Shown in pieces: positions 10,438 through 18,531 of a stretch of DNA of 64,000 nucleotides (positions within the stretch are counted from its first letter, which is position 1; each line of letters starts with the position of its first letter). The stretch is from Micromonospora kangleipakensis (GTDB taxonomy: Bacteria; Actinomycetota; Actinomycetes; Mycobacteriales; Micromonosporaceae). The translations under genes were made by a program, and so were the position numbers. Where the stretch lies: positions 5,952,001 to 6,016,000 of the forward strand of contig NZ_SHLD01000001.1 of the NCBI RefSeq assembly GCF_004217615.1, given 5' to 3'. The notes under the pieces are model-generated. The model was not told where the DNA came from and did not search any database. It worked only from the letters and a program-made list of their open reading frames with translations.

Positions 10438-11816
10438 TTGGTCCCGCCCAGGGCCGGCTCGAGCGTTACCTCCACCCGCTGCCGGGGGCGCAGCGCCGCG
10501 GCGACCTTGATCCCGGGCAGCTCCGGCCGGCGCAGCCGGAAGCGGTAGCGGCGCAGCACGGTGGCCACGATCAGCAGCGCCTCCAGGTAGAACAGGTGCA
10601 TACCGAGGCACTGGTGCGGGCCCCCGCCGAACGGGAAGTGCGCGTACCGGTGCCGGCCTCGAACCCGCTCCGGGGCGAACCGGTCGGGGTCGAAGACCTC
10701 CGGCCGGTCCCAGAACATCGACATCCGGTGGGTGATCAGCGGACTGACCACGATGGTCGACCCGGCGGGAATCCGGACGCCGCCCACCACGTCCTCTTCG
10801 ACCGCCAGCCGCGGGAAGAGCCAGCCGATCGGATAGAGCCGCAGCAACTCGTCCAGGACCTGCCGGGTGTACCGCAGCTCCTTGAGGTGGGCGCCGCGGA
10901 TCGGCCCGTCGCCGATCACGCGGTCGATCTCCTCGTTCAGCTGGGCGGCGACCTGCGGAGCCGCCTCGAGGTGCGGCCAGAGCCAGGTGAGGACGCTGAT
11001 GGTGGTCTCGGTGGTGGTGGCGACCATGGCCACGGTGTCGTTGCGGACCTGCCACTCATCGAGCCGGCGGCCATCGGGCGTACGACCGCGCCAGAGCGTC
11101 GCGATGACGTCGTCGCCGTCCGCCTCGGCGGTCTCCCGAGAGGCCCGGACGATGGGCAGTAGCAGGTCGTCGATGGTCTGGACGGCCCGACGGAAGCTCC
11201 GGTCACCGGGCATCGGCACGGCCAGCGGGGCCCACGGTACGGCGATGCGGGGCATCACCGACCAGGCGATGACGTCCTGCGCCTCCATGATCCGCATGGC
11301 GTCGGGCACTGAGATCTTGTCGGCGAAGAAGACCTGCATGATGGCCCGGCAGACGATCCGGGCCTGCTCGACGCCCATGTCGACCGGGCTTCCGGAGCGG
11401 GCCGACGCGTCCAGCTCGGCGACCGCGCCGGCGATCACCTCGGCCAGGGTGTCCACCAGCGAGTCGATCCGCCGCGCGGTGAAGAGGGGTTGCAGGATGT
11501 GGCGGCTGTCCGTCCAGTGTCGTCCGTCGCTCAGGATCCCCTCGCCGAACAGCCGCTTGAGCGGTCGCCACTGGAGCCCGTCCCCGGCGCGCACGTAGTT
11601 GTCGGACCGCTCACGCAGCACCCGTTGCAGGTGCTCGGGGTGGGTGACCAGGAAGGGCCGGAACGAGCCGAGGTTGAGCCGGACGACCTCTCCCCGGGAC
11701 CGCTCGCCGCATTCCACGAGCGCCCGGGCCGGATCCCGGAGCAGGCCGGGCAGAATTCGACGTAACGGCATCGAGTCCGCTCGCCGGGTACCGGCCTGCG
11801 TGGCTGCTGCTTCCAC
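10434..11816 (-). CDS. Cytochrome P450
   Basis: A heme monooxygenase of 460 residues. It shows the heme loop FGGGPHQCLG (Cys ~403), the helix-K ELLR motif in LDELLRLYP, the PERF-like FDPDRFAPERV, and the oxygen-binding I helix as VATTTETT in place of AGxxT. It resembles the class used on terpenes and fatty-acid-like substrates. As first gene of the terpenoid unit it probably oxidises the hydrocarbon product; no ferredoxin or reductase gene is adjacent. The GTG at 11816 is chosen because GAAGGGGG lies 10 bases upstream and the longer version (from TTG 11903) adds a low-complexity tail; this choice is uncertain. Confidence 0.9.
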   Translation of the reverse strand: MEAAATQAGTRRADSMPLRRILPGLLRDPARALVECGERSRGEVVRLNLGSFRPFLVTHPEHLQRVLRERSDNYVRAGDGLQWRPLKRLFGEGILSDGRHWTDSRHILQPLFTARRIDSLVDTLAEVIAGAVAELDASARSGSPVDMGVEQARIVCRAIMQVFFADKISVPDAMRIMEAQDVIAWSVMPRIAVPWAPLAVPMPGDRSFRRAVQTIDDLLLPIVRASRETAEADGDDVIATLWRGRTPDGRRLDEWQVRNDTVAMVATTTETTISVLTWLWPHLEAAPQVAAQLNEEIDRVIGDGPIRGAHLKELRYTRQVLDELLRLYPIGWLFPRLAVEEDVVGGVRIPAGSTIVVSPLITHRMSMFWDRPEVFDPDRFAPERVRGRHRYAHFPFGGGPHQCLGMHLFYLEALLIVATVLRRYRFRLRRPELPGIKVAAALRPRQRVEVTLEPALGGTN

Positions 11817-11978
11817 CTGCTGCGGACCCCCTTCAGACAACCGCTTGTCGTCGGACGACTGTGCCGAGTCACGGTCCGGGGAAGCATGACACCGCCCGAG
11901 CAAATTTCTCTAGACGGTGAATGAAGAATTTTCACGGTGGAAAGTCTCACAGTCCATACAGGATCCCGACAGGACAGC

Positions 11979-12896
11979 TCAGCGGCGCAACTCCCTGCGG
12001 TACCGCCACTCGCCACCGACCACTCGGTAGCCCAGTCGGCGGTTGACGGCCAGCATCGCCTCGTTGTTGGCGTCGTTGCTGGTCACCGCGTGCCGATAGC
12101 CGGCGTGCCGCGCCCGGCGCAGGGCTGTCAGCTTGACCGGCCGCGCGAGGCCCACGCCGCGGTACGCGCGCCGGGTGCCGGTCATGCCCGACTGGTAGCG
12201 GTCCCGCCCGTCGGTCAGCGCGAAGCTGAACGCCACCACCACGTCATCCACCAGCGCCACCGAGGTCAGTGAGCGGTCCAGGTCCGGCCGGCCCCAGTAG
12301 GCGGCTTGCCAGTCGTCGTAGGAGATCTCGTCCATCCCCACCTCGCCGGGCTCGTCCCGCGAGACGTCGAGGTCCGCCTCGTAGAGAGCCCTCGGGTCGG
12401 CCAGCTCCGCCGCCGAGGCGAGCCGGACCCCGGACGGCGCCGGGACCCGCGGCAGCTCGGCCGCGGCCAGGTCGAGGTGGAGCAGCCGGGCCAGCCGGCC
12501 GCGCCGGTAGCCGCGCCGCTCGGCCAGGGCGGTCGCCGCCGGATCGTCGGCCACCTTGGCGTACGCGGTCAGCACGCCCAACCCGGCGAGCCGCTCCTCG
12601 GCGGCGGAAAGCAGCGCCGCGCCGGCGCCCCGGCGGCGGCGATCCGGGTGCACAGCGACGTTGGCGAAGCCCAGCCCCGGCTCCGCACTCTCGTGGAGCA
12701 GCCCGGTCCGCGCCACCCCCAGCAGCTCCCCGGCGGACTCGGCGACGAGCAGGGCATGGCGCTCGGCCGCCGGCGCCGAGGTGGCCTGCCAGCCGAGCAG
12801 CTCCGGCGTGACCACCTGGTACGGCGCGCCGGCCCGGAGCACCTCCGCGGCGGCGCGGGCGTCGGCGGACCGGAAGGCACGGATGACGACGGTCAT
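11979..12896 (-). CDS. Tandem GNAT acetyltransferase
   Basis: A 305-residue protein with two GNAT folds. The N-terminal domain carries the acetyl-CoA pyrophosphate loop VAVHPDRRRRGAGAALL (residues ~78-94). The C-terminal domain carries RRAYRGVGLARPVKL followed by TSNDANNEAMLAVNRRLGYR. This is the arrangement of mycothiol-synthase-like double-GNAT proteins, but signature residues are not enough to claim that activity. ATG 12896 follows GTAGG. It stands alone, 162 bases upstream of the P450 start on the same strand, with an AT-rich intervening stretch that probably holds the P450 promoter. Confidence 0.85.
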   Translation of the reverse strand: MTVVIRAFRSADARAAAEVLRAGAPYQVVTPELLGWQATSAPAAERHALLVAESAGELLGVARTGLLHESAEPGLGFANVAVHPDRRRRGAGAALLSAAEERLAGLGVLTAYAKVADDPAATALAERRGYRRGRLARLLHLDLAAAELPRVPAPSGVRLASAAELADPRALYEADLDVSRDEPGEVGMDEISYDDWQAAYWGRPDLDRSLTSVALVDDVVVAFSFALTDGRDRYQSGMTGTRRAYRGVGLARPVKLTALRRARHAGYRHAVTSNDANNEAMLAVNRRLGYRVVGGEWRYRRELRR

Positions 12897-13034
12897 TGCC
12901 GGCAACCTACCCTTCCGCCACCACGGCCGAGCACCCCGCCACGGACACCGCCGGACGTCGACGCCGCCCGGTTCGGGGCGTGCCGGCGGGGAGAACGTGG
13001 GCGTGTCCGGACGGCCTGTGCCAGGCTCAGGGGC

Positions 13035-13283
13035 ATGGACGACAAGACCATCCTGAACCGGATCTCCGAACTGGTCGACGAGGAGCACCGGCTGCGCTCG
13101 GCCGCGCAGGAGCACGAGTCCGGCACCGATGACGAGGCCAAGGAACGGCTTCGGGCGCTGGAGGAATCCCTCGACCAGTGCTGGGACCTGCTGCGCCGCC
13201 GCCGGGCGGCCCGGCAGGCGCACGGCGACCCGGACGCCCAGGGCGAGCGCCCGGTTCCGGAGGTGGAGCGCTACCTCCAGTGA
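13035..13283 (+). CDS. DUF2630 family small coiled-coil protein
   Basis: An 82-residue, strongly charged helical protein. MDDKTILNRISELVDEEHRL followed by a heptad-like RLRALEESLDQCWDLLRRRRAAR is characteristic of the actinobacterial DUF2630 family. Function unknown. The ATG at 13035 follows CAGGGGC closely. The only plus-strand gene between the GNAT and RIO genes; a strong terminator hairpin follows the stop. Confidence 0.88.
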   Translation: MDDKTILNRISELVDEEHRLRSAAQEHESGTDDEAKERLRALEESLDQCWDLLRRRRAARQAHGDPDAQGERPVPEVERYLQ

Positions 13284-13285
13284 AC

Positions 13286-13321
13286 CCGGGTCCCGGGCGG
13301 GTCGCCCCGCCCGGGACCCGG
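13286..13321. terminator. Bidirectional terminator between DUF2630 gene and RIO kinase gene
   Basis: A 16-base arm, CCGGGTCCCGGGCGGG, pairs perfectly with its complement across a 4-base loop. It sits 3 bases after the DUF2630 stop and just before the convergent RIO kinase stop. Confidence 0.85.
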
Positions 13322-13326
13322 CCCGC

Positions 13327-14256
13327 TCAGCGGATGCCCGCCTCGCGCAGCAGCAGCTCGGTCAGCGCGGCCGGGTCGGCATCCGGGGCGGGCAGGCCCC
13401 GCGCGGCGAACCACGCGCCGACCACCCGGACGTCCCGGGTGAGGAACTCCGGCCCCTGCGGGTTGGCCACCACGTCGACCACCTGCGGCAGGTCGATCAT
13501 GACCAGCCGCCCCCGGTGCACCAGCAGGTTGTACGGCGAGAGGTCGCCGTGCGCGTACCCGGCGCGAGCGAGCACGACCAGCGCGTCGACGAGCTGCTCC
13601 CACAGGTCGCGCAGCTCGGCCGGTTCGGGCCGGAGCTGAGCCAGCCGCGGCGCGGCCTGCCCCTCGGCGGCGTCCCCGACGAACTCCAGCATCAGCTCGG
13701 TGCCGAGCAACTGCACCGGGTACGGCACGGCGATCCGCCCGGACTCGGCGCCGATCTCCCAGAGCCGGGCCAGCGCCGCGAACTCGGCCGCCGCCCACTG
13801 CCCGGCGATCATCTGCCGGCCGAACGCGGTCCGCCCGGCCATCGCCCGGTTCTCCCGGGACCGGCGGACCCGCCGCCCCTCCAGGTAGCCGGCGTCCCGG
13901 TGGAAGAGCCGGTGCTGGGCGTCCCGGTAGCGTTTCGCCGCCAACAGGCAGGACCGGCCGGTCTCCGGCACGGCCCGGCGGACCAGGTGGACGTCTGCCT
14001 CCTTGCCGGTCTTGAGCACGCCGAGTTCGGTGTCCCGCGCGGCCAGCTCGGTGACCAGCCACTCGGGGTGCGGCTCCGGCCCGTGCACGGCCCCGTCCCA
14101 GGAGGACCAGGGATCCTCGGGGTCGGCCTCGTCGTCGGGCTCGGTCAGGGCCGGCTCGGCGGGCCGGCCGTGCTTCAGGTAATACGGTTCGTCGTCGTCG
14201 AAGCGGCTCTTGCCGCGGCCACGGCGCTCGCGCGCCGGGAGGTCGTGTTCAGGCAC
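13327..14256 (-). CDS. RIO1-type serine protein kinase
   Basis: A 309-residue atypical protein kinase of the RIO family. It has the nucleotide-binding loop GVLKTGKEADVHLV, the catalytic lysine in LLAAKRYRD, the catalytic loop YAHGDLSPYNLLV and the metal-binding VMIDLPQVVD. Bacterial RIO kinases are poorly characterised; eukaryotic and archaeal members act in ribosome maturation. The N-terminal ~90 residues are acidic and variable. Start chosen: GTG 14256 (VPEHDLPARERRG), with AAGGGA 11 bases upstream. A 49-codon out-of-frame ORF with a far stronger ribosome site overlaps this start (14175-14321), so the true start or its control is uncertain. Confidence 0.88.
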   Translation of the reverse strand: MPEHDLPARERRGRGKSRFDDDEPYYLKHGRPAEPALTEPDDEADPEDPWSSWDGAVHGPEPHPEWLVTELAARDTELGVLKTGKEADVHLVRRAVPETGRSCLLAAKRYRDAQHRLFHRDAGYLEGRRVRRSRENRAMAGRTAFGRQMIAGQWAAAEFAALARLWEIGAESGRIAVPYPVQLLGTELMLEFVGDAAEGQAAPRLAQLRPEPAELRDLWEQLVDALVVLARAGYAHGDLSPYNLLVHRGRLVMIDLPQVVDVVANPQGPEFLTRDVRVVGAWFAARGLPAPDADPAALTELLLREAGIR

Positions 14257-14321
14257 GGGTTCGGTGATCCCTTGGTCGAGGCTGGTGAGGGCAGGTGGAA
14301 CGACCCTGCAAAGACGGCCAT
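14175..14321 (-). CDS. Possible overlapping upstream ORF (48 aa) at the RIO kinase start
   Basis: ATG 14321 is preceded by the very strong GGAGAGGAGG ribosome site and opens a 48-residue frame (MAVFAGSFHLPSPASTKGSP...) that stops at 14175, inside the RIO kinase gene in another frame. It has no recognisable domain. It could be a leader ORF controlling kinase translation, or the ribosome site may reflect a frame error in the region. Expression is not shown by sequence alone. Confidence 0.3.
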   Translation of the reverse strand: MAVFAGSFHLPSPASTKGSPNPCLNTTSRRASAVAAARAASTTTNRIT

Positions 14322-14443
14322 TACCGACCTCCTCTCCTCGACCGGGCACCGCCCGGCTGCGCCTGCGCGCGGCTCCCATGCTCACCGCCGGGCCGCCGCC
14401 GGGTCAACCGATTAACCGGGCCCCGGCGGGGACGCGCGCCGGC

Positions 14444-15088
14444 TCAGCCGGCGAGCACGGTGGCCACCGCGGCGATCAGCCCGTCCACCGTGCGGGTGGG
14501 CGCGAACCGGGTGTCCGACCAGGTCCGGCCGCGGTGCAGCCAGACGCTCGGCAGGCCGACCGCGGCGGCCCCGCCGATGTCCGCCTCCGGGCTGTCCCCG
14601 ACCACCCAGGCGCCGCGCAGCGGCATCCGCGCGCGCTGGGCGGCGAGGGCGAAGATCCTCGGGTTGGGCTTGCTGACCCCGGCCTCCTCGGAGATCACCC
14701 AGTCGGCGACGTACCGGTCCAGACCGGTGCGGCGGATCTTCGCGTCCTGCTGGCGTACCGCGCCGTTGCTGACCACCACCGGCACCCAGCCCGCGTCGTC
14801 GGCGATCCGCAGCGCGCAGGCGACCAGCGGATCCAGCCGGGTGTTCGCCACCACCCCGTCGTGCAGCTCGTCGACCAGGTCGATGGAGGGGATGCGCAAC
14901 CCGTACCGGTTCCGGATGGCGTCCGCGACGTCCCACCGGTCGGTAAGTCCGTCGGCGTCGACGGAGAGCAGCCAGTCGATGTCGACGGCCGGCGCGCCGA
15001 CGCTGTCCAGGAAGCGCTCTCCCCACGTACGGAACGCCCCGGCCCGGTCGAGCAGGGTGTTGTCCAGGTCCAGCAGGAGCAGCGGCAC
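14444..15088 (-). CDS. HAD superfamily hydrolase
   Basis: A 214-residue HAD phosphatase with all four motifs: DLDNTLLD at residues 7-14 (nucleophile Asp), VVVSNG (Thr/Ser), KPNPRIF (Lys) and GDSPEADIGGA (acidic pair). A helical cap lies between motifs I and II, so it is subfamily IA. Probable phosphate-ester hydrolase of unknown substrate. GTG 15088 starts VPLLLLDLDN. No operon partner is evident; the next gene upstream ends 62 bases away. Confidence 0.88.
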   Translation of the reverse strand: MPLLLLDLDNTLLDRAGAFRTWGERFLDSVGAPAVDIDWLLSVDADGLTDRWDVADAIRNRYGLRIPSIDLVDELHDGVVANTRLDPLVACALRIADDAGWVPVVVSNGAVRQQDAKIRRTGLDRYVADWVISEEAGVSKPNPRIFALAAQRARMPLRGAWVVGDSPEADIGGAAAVGLPSVWLHRGRTWSDTRFAPTRTVDGLIAAVATVLAG

Positions 15089-15150
15089 TCGCGCACCCTA
15101 CGGGACCGAGGTGCACGGCCGACAGGGGCCGGGCGACCCTGCGCCGTCGG

Positions 15151-16005
15151 TCAGCCGGCCAGCACCGTTCGGGGCAGCCCCTGGTCGGCAGGGCGGTCGG
15201 CGAGCATGGTGTGCGCCGCCCGGGTGGCCGCGAGCGCCCCGGGGTCGAGGGTCGCGACCAGCACGTCCTCCTCCGCGTCGGCGCCGCGGGCGAGCGGCCG
15301 GCCCTCCGGGTCGTACACCGCCGCTCCGCCGTTGAATCGCCACGGGTCGGCGCCGCCGACGGCGTTGGCGAAGACGACGTACATCGTGTTGTCCAGGGCG
15401 CGGGCGGCGTAGTAGAGGTCGCGCCGGTGCGCCGAGCCGGCCAGGTAGCCGCTGGGGCAGAGGTAGCCGTGCGCGCCGTCGGCGGCGGCGGCCCGGCCGT
15501 GCTCGGGGAAGCATCCGTCGTAGCAGATGCCGAGCCCGAGCCGCCAGCCGTCGACCAGCAGCGTGGCGCCGCGCCGGCCGGCGTCGAACAGGTCGCGCTC
15601 GCCGCCCCAGAGCTGCTGCTTGTCGTACGCCGACCGGGCGACGCCGGCGGCGTCGACGACGAGCGAGGAGATGGTCCGCCGCCCGTCGGGGTGCCGGACG
15701 GCCGCGCCCACCACCACGGTGGCGCCGCCGTCCCGGGCGGCCCCGCGCAGCGGATCGAGCCGCGGATCGTCGACCAGACCGTCCGGGCCGGCGGCCACGT
15801 CGGTGCCGGCCGGGTCGGCGGCCAGGGTCGGTGGGTGGTACGCCGGCAGGAACAGCTCCGACAGCACGACGATCCGGGCGCCGGCCGCCCGGCCGACCAG
15901 CCGGGCGGCGGTGGCGGCGTTTCCGGCGACGTCGCCGGGGACCGGCTCGGCCTGGACGGCCGCCACGGTCAGCGGGTGCTCGGGGAGGGGGGTGGGCGGC
16001 GTCAT
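15151..16005 (-). CDS. Carbon-nitrogen hydrolase (nitrilase superfamily)
   Basis: A 284-residue nitrilase-superfamily amidohydrolase. The catalytic Glu-Lys-Cys triad is visible as the Glu in VVLSELFLPAY (~50), the Lys in AYDKQQLW (~130) and the Cys in GICYDGCFPE (~160). Family members hydrolyse linear amides or nitriles; the substrate is not predictable here. The ATG start at 16005 gives MTPPTPLPEHPL. It is transcribed divergently from acnR, with the acnR operator in the 106-base gap, so it might be co-regulated, though no evidence beyond position supports that. Confidence 0.87.
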   Translation of the reverse strand: MTPPTPLPEHPLTVAAVQAEPVPGDVAGNAATAARLVGRAAGARIVVLSELFLPAYHPPTLAADPAGTDVAAGPDGLVDDPRLDPLRGAARDGGATVVVGAAVRHPDGRRTISSLVVDAAGVARSAYDKQQLWGGERDLFDAGRRGATLLVDGWRLGLGICYDGCFPEHGRAAAADGAHGYLCPSGYLAGSAHRRDLYYAARALDNTMYVVFANAVGGADPWRFNGGAAVYDPEGRPLARGADAEEDVLVATLDPGALAATRAAHTMLADRPADQGLPRTVLAG

Positions 16006-16060
16006 GGGGCGATCCTAACCGGACCGCCGAGGCCGGAGGTTTCCGGCGAAACCCACTCCC

Positions 16061-16080
16061 AAGCCGTACGTACGGTTTGC
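16061..16080 (+). promoter_or_regulatory. AcnR-type operator upstream of acnR
   Basis: The core CCGTACGTACGG is a perfect 12-base palindrome and the wider AAGCCGTACGTACGGTTT is nearly symmetric. It ends 31 bases before the acnR start. The related sequence at 671-690 (16 of 20 identical) overlaps the acnA promoter. Corynebacterial AcnR is known to bind paired GTAC-containing half sites, which fits. Autoregulation is inferred. Confidence 0.65.
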
Positions 16081-16111
16081 ATCGGCTCGGGGCACCTGAC
16101 ACGATCGTCCC

Positions 16112-16684
16112 GTGCCCAGAGTAAGTCAGGTCCAGCTCGACGCGCGCCGGCAGGAGATCCTCGCCGCCGCGCGGGCGTGTTTCGCCCGGCACGGATACGA
16201 GGGCGCCACCGTCCGCCGGCTGGAGGAGGCCACCGGGCTGTCCCGGGGCGCCATCTTCCACCACTTCCGCGACAAGGACTCGCTCTTCCTGGCCGTCGCC
16301 GAGGACGACGCCGCCGTCATGGTCGAGACGGTGGCCCGCAACGGCCTGGTCCAGGTCATGCGGGACCTGCTCGCCCGGGCGGTCTCCCCGGACACCACCG
16401 GCTGGCTGGGCAGCCAGCTGGAGGTCTCCCGGCGGCTGCGTACCGACCCGGCCTTCGCCCGGCGCTGGGCGGAACGGTCGGCGGCCATCGCCGAGGCCAC
16501 CCGGGAACGCCTGGTCCGCCAGCGGGAGGCCGGGGTGCTCCGCGAGGACGTGCCGATCGACGTGCTGGCCCAGTTCCTGGAGCTGGCCTACGACGGGCTG
16601 GTGCTGCACCTGGCGATGGGGCGCCCGGCCGGAGACCTGGGGCCGGTGCTGGACCTGGTCGAGGAGGCGGTCCGCCGCCGCTGA
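16112..16684 (+). CDS. acnR: TetR-family aconitase repressor AcnR
   Basis: A 190-residue TetR regulator. The DNA-binding domain RRQEILAAARACFARHGYEG, then ATVRRLEEATGLSRGAIFHHF, is almost the same as I recall for Corynebacterium AcnR. So is the following KDSLFLAVAEDDA, the NGLVQVMRDLL segment, and C-terminal LDLVEEAVRRR. AcnR represses the aconitase gene. Here acnA is 13 kb away rather than adjacent, but the palindrome at 16061-16080 recurs at the acnA promoter (671-690). The start is GTG 16112 (VPRVSQVQLDARR) with little Shine-Dalgarno sequence, so a leaderless or weakly translated message is possible. Confidence 0.85.
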   Translation: MPRVSQVQLDARRQEILAAARACFARHGYEGATVRRLEEATGLSRGAIFHHFRDKDSLFLAVAEDDAAVMVETVARNGLVQVMRDLLARAVSPDTTGWLGSQLEVSRRLRTDPAFARRWAERSAAIAEATRERLVRQREAGVLREDVPIDVLAQFLELAYDGLVLHLAMGRPAGDLGPVLDLVEEAVRRR

Positions 16685-16807
16685 CCGCCCGGCTCCGCCC
16701 GCGGCGCCGGATCTCGGTCCGGTAACTCGGCCCGCGGGCGGGATCAGCCCTGGCGGGCCTGCTCCACAATGGGGGCCTGCGTTCCCCTCGGGCGACAGGA
16801 GCAGAGC

Positions 16808-17716
16808 ATGTCCGTCCTCGCCGCACCGGGCGACACCTGGGGCATCCCCGGCCCGGTATTCCTGCGCTGGTACCTCCTGGCCGTGGCCGTGGTGCTCGTC
16901 GGCACCCTGGTCCACCGCTTCCGCGCCCTGGCCGGTACGCCCACGGTCGGCGACGGGCAACTCGGACCGCAGCAGGTCGCGTACCTCAACGGGGGCGACC
17001 AGCTCGCGGTCTGGACCGCGCTCGGCGGGCTGCGGCGCAGCGGCGTGGTGGGCGTGCGACCCGACCGGCGGCTCACCACCGGCGCCTCGATGCCGGCCGG
17101 GGTCACCCCGCTCGACCAGGCGATCTACAACGCCGCCGGCCGGCACGTCTTCGCCCGGGAGCTGCGCCGCGACGAGTGGGTGACCCGCGCGCTCGACCAG
17201 CTCCGCGACGGCCTCCAGGAGCGCGGCCTGGCGCTCGGCCCGGCCCGGCGGGCCGCCGTCCGACGCGGCCCGATGCTGCTCGCCGCCCTCCTCGTGCTCG
17301 GCGGGATCCGGCTCTTCGTGGGGCTGTCGAACGGCCGGCCGGCCGGCTTCCTGATGCTCACCCTGGTCCCCCTCTTCGTCGCCTTCCTGCTGCTCGGCCG
17401 GGTGCCCTGGCGGACCCGCGCGGCCGACCGGGCGCTGCGCGAGCTGCGTCGCCGGCACACCCACCTGGCGCCCGCCTCGGCGCCCGCGTACGCCACCTAC
17501 GGACCGTCCGACACGGCGATGGGGGTGGCGCTCTTCGGCACCGCCACCATCTGGACGATGGACCCGGGCTTCGCCGAGCAGGCCGAGATCCAGCGCCAGG
17601 CGCTCTCCGGCACGTCCGGCGCGAGCAGCTCGTGCGGCGGCGGCAGCTCCTGTGGCGGTGGCAGCTCCTGCGGGGGCGGCGGCGGCTGCGGCGGCGGGGG
17701 CGGGTGCGGCGGATGA
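16808..17716 (+). CDS. TIGR04222 domain membrane protein with Cys/Gly-rich C-terminal tail
   Basis: 302 residues. An N-terminal membrane helix lies at about residues 17-35 (FLRWYLLAVAVVLVGTLVH), then a soluble segment with YLNGGDQLAVWTALGGLRRSG and TPLDQAIYNAAG typical of TIGR04222. Two more membrane helices sit near 160-195. The final ~30 residues are almost only Gly, Ser and Cys, with five cysteines in units such as SSCGGG. The DUF692 gene starts inside its stop codon (ATGA, 17713-17716), so the Cys tail is a good candidate substrate for that enzyme; this is inference. ATG 16808 follows AGGAG. Its molecular function is unknown. Confidence 0.85.
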   Translation: MSVLAAPGDTWGIPGPVFLRWYLLAVAVVLVGTLVHRFRALAGTPTVGDGQLGPQQVAYLNGGDQLAVWTALGGLRRSGVVGVRPDRRLTTGASMPAGVTPLDQAIYNAAGRHVFARELRRDEWVTRALDQLRDGLQERGLALGPARRAAVRRGPMLLAALLVLGGIRLFVGLSNGRPAGFLMLTLVPLFVAFLLLGRVPWRTRAADRALRELRRRHTHLAPASAPAYATYGPSDTAMGVALFGTATIWTMDPGFAEQAEIQRQALSGTSGASSSCGGGSSCGGGSSCGGGGGCGGGGGCGG

Positions 17717-18531
17717 CCGGGCCGTCCGGGGTGGGCATCGGCTGGCGGCCCGAGATCGCCGGTTTCGTGGCCGACCTGCCGGGGCTGCGCTTCGTCGAGG
17801 TGGTCGCCGAGACGGTCGCCCCGGCCGGGCCGCCGCCGCCCGGCCTCGCCGAGCTGCGCGGGCGCGGGGTCACCGTCGTACCGCACGGAGTGAAGCTCTC
17901 CCTCGGCGGCACCGAGCCGGTCGATCCGGCCCGGGTGGCCCACCTCGCCTCGGTGGCCGCGCTGGTCGACGCGCCGCTGGTGAGCGAGCACATCGCGTTC
18001 GTCCGGGCCGGCGGGCTGGAGGCCGGGCACCTGCTGCCGCTGCCGCGCAGCCGGGAGGCGGTCGCCGCGGTGGTGGCGAACGTCCGGCGGGCGCAGGCCG
18101 AGCTGCCGGTGCCGATCGCGCTGGAGCCGATCGCCGCGCTCTTCGACTGGCCGGACGACGAGCTGGACGAGGCGGCCTTCCTGACGGAGATCCTCGACGC
18201 CACCGGGGCCCTGCTGCTGCTCGACGTCGCCAACGTGCACGCCAACGCCCGCAACCGGGGCAGGGACCCGCTCGCGCTGCTCGACCGGCTGCCGCTGGAC
18301 CGGGTCGCCTACGCGCACGTGGCGGGCGGCGCCGAGCAGGGTGGCTTCTACCACGACACGCACACCGACCCGATCCCCGCGGAGGTGCTCGACCTGGTCG
18401 GCGAGCTCTGCGCCCGCCGCCGGCCGCCGGCCCTGCTGCTGGAGCGGGACGGGCGCTACCCGCCCGCGGCGGAGCTGCGCGGCGAGCTGGACGCGCTCGC
18501 CACCGCCGCCGGCTTCCCGGTGGTCACGTGA
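17713..18531 (+). CDS. DUF692 multinuclear iron-dependent oxidase-like enzyme (MNIO family)
   Basis: A 272-residue TIM-barrel protein of the DUF692/MbnB-TglH family, whose characterised members use two or three irons to modify cysteines in ribosomal peptides. Expected metal ligands are visible: the Glu in FVEVVAETV, the His in VPHGVKLSL, Glu-His in SEHIAF, the acidic residue in ALEPIA, Asp-Asn-His in LLDVANVHANA, His in YAHVAGG, Asp/His in HDTHTDPIP and Glu in LLLERDG. It overlaps the upstream Cys-tail membrane-protein gene by ATGA and the downstream gene by GTGA, so the three are made as a unit. The reaction catalysed here is unknown. Confidence 0.88.
   Translation: MTGPSGVGIGWRPEIAGFVADLPGLRFVEVVAETVAPAGPPPPGLAELRGRGVTVVPHGVKLSLGGTEPVDPARVAHLASVAALVDAPLVSEHIAFVRAGGLEAGHLLPLPRSREAVAAVVANVRRAQAELPVPIALEPIAALFDWPDDELDEAAFLTEILDATGALLLLDVANVHANARNRGRDPLALLDRLPLDRVAYAHVAGGAEQGGFYHDTHTDPIPAEVLDLVGELCARRRPPALLLERDGRYPPAAELRGELDALATAAGFPVVT

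Noticed and set aside
9520..11055. A 511-residue fusion of P450-overlapping sequence and terpene synthase in one frame
   Set aside because: The first ~206 codons are the P450 gene read in another frame; the terpene synthase starts at the overlap near 10437.
17620..17716. Cys/Gly tail of the TIGR04222 protein as a frame or sequencing artefact
   Set aside because: The regular codon pattern, five ordered Cys, and the exact ATGA overlap with the next gene argue that the tail is real.
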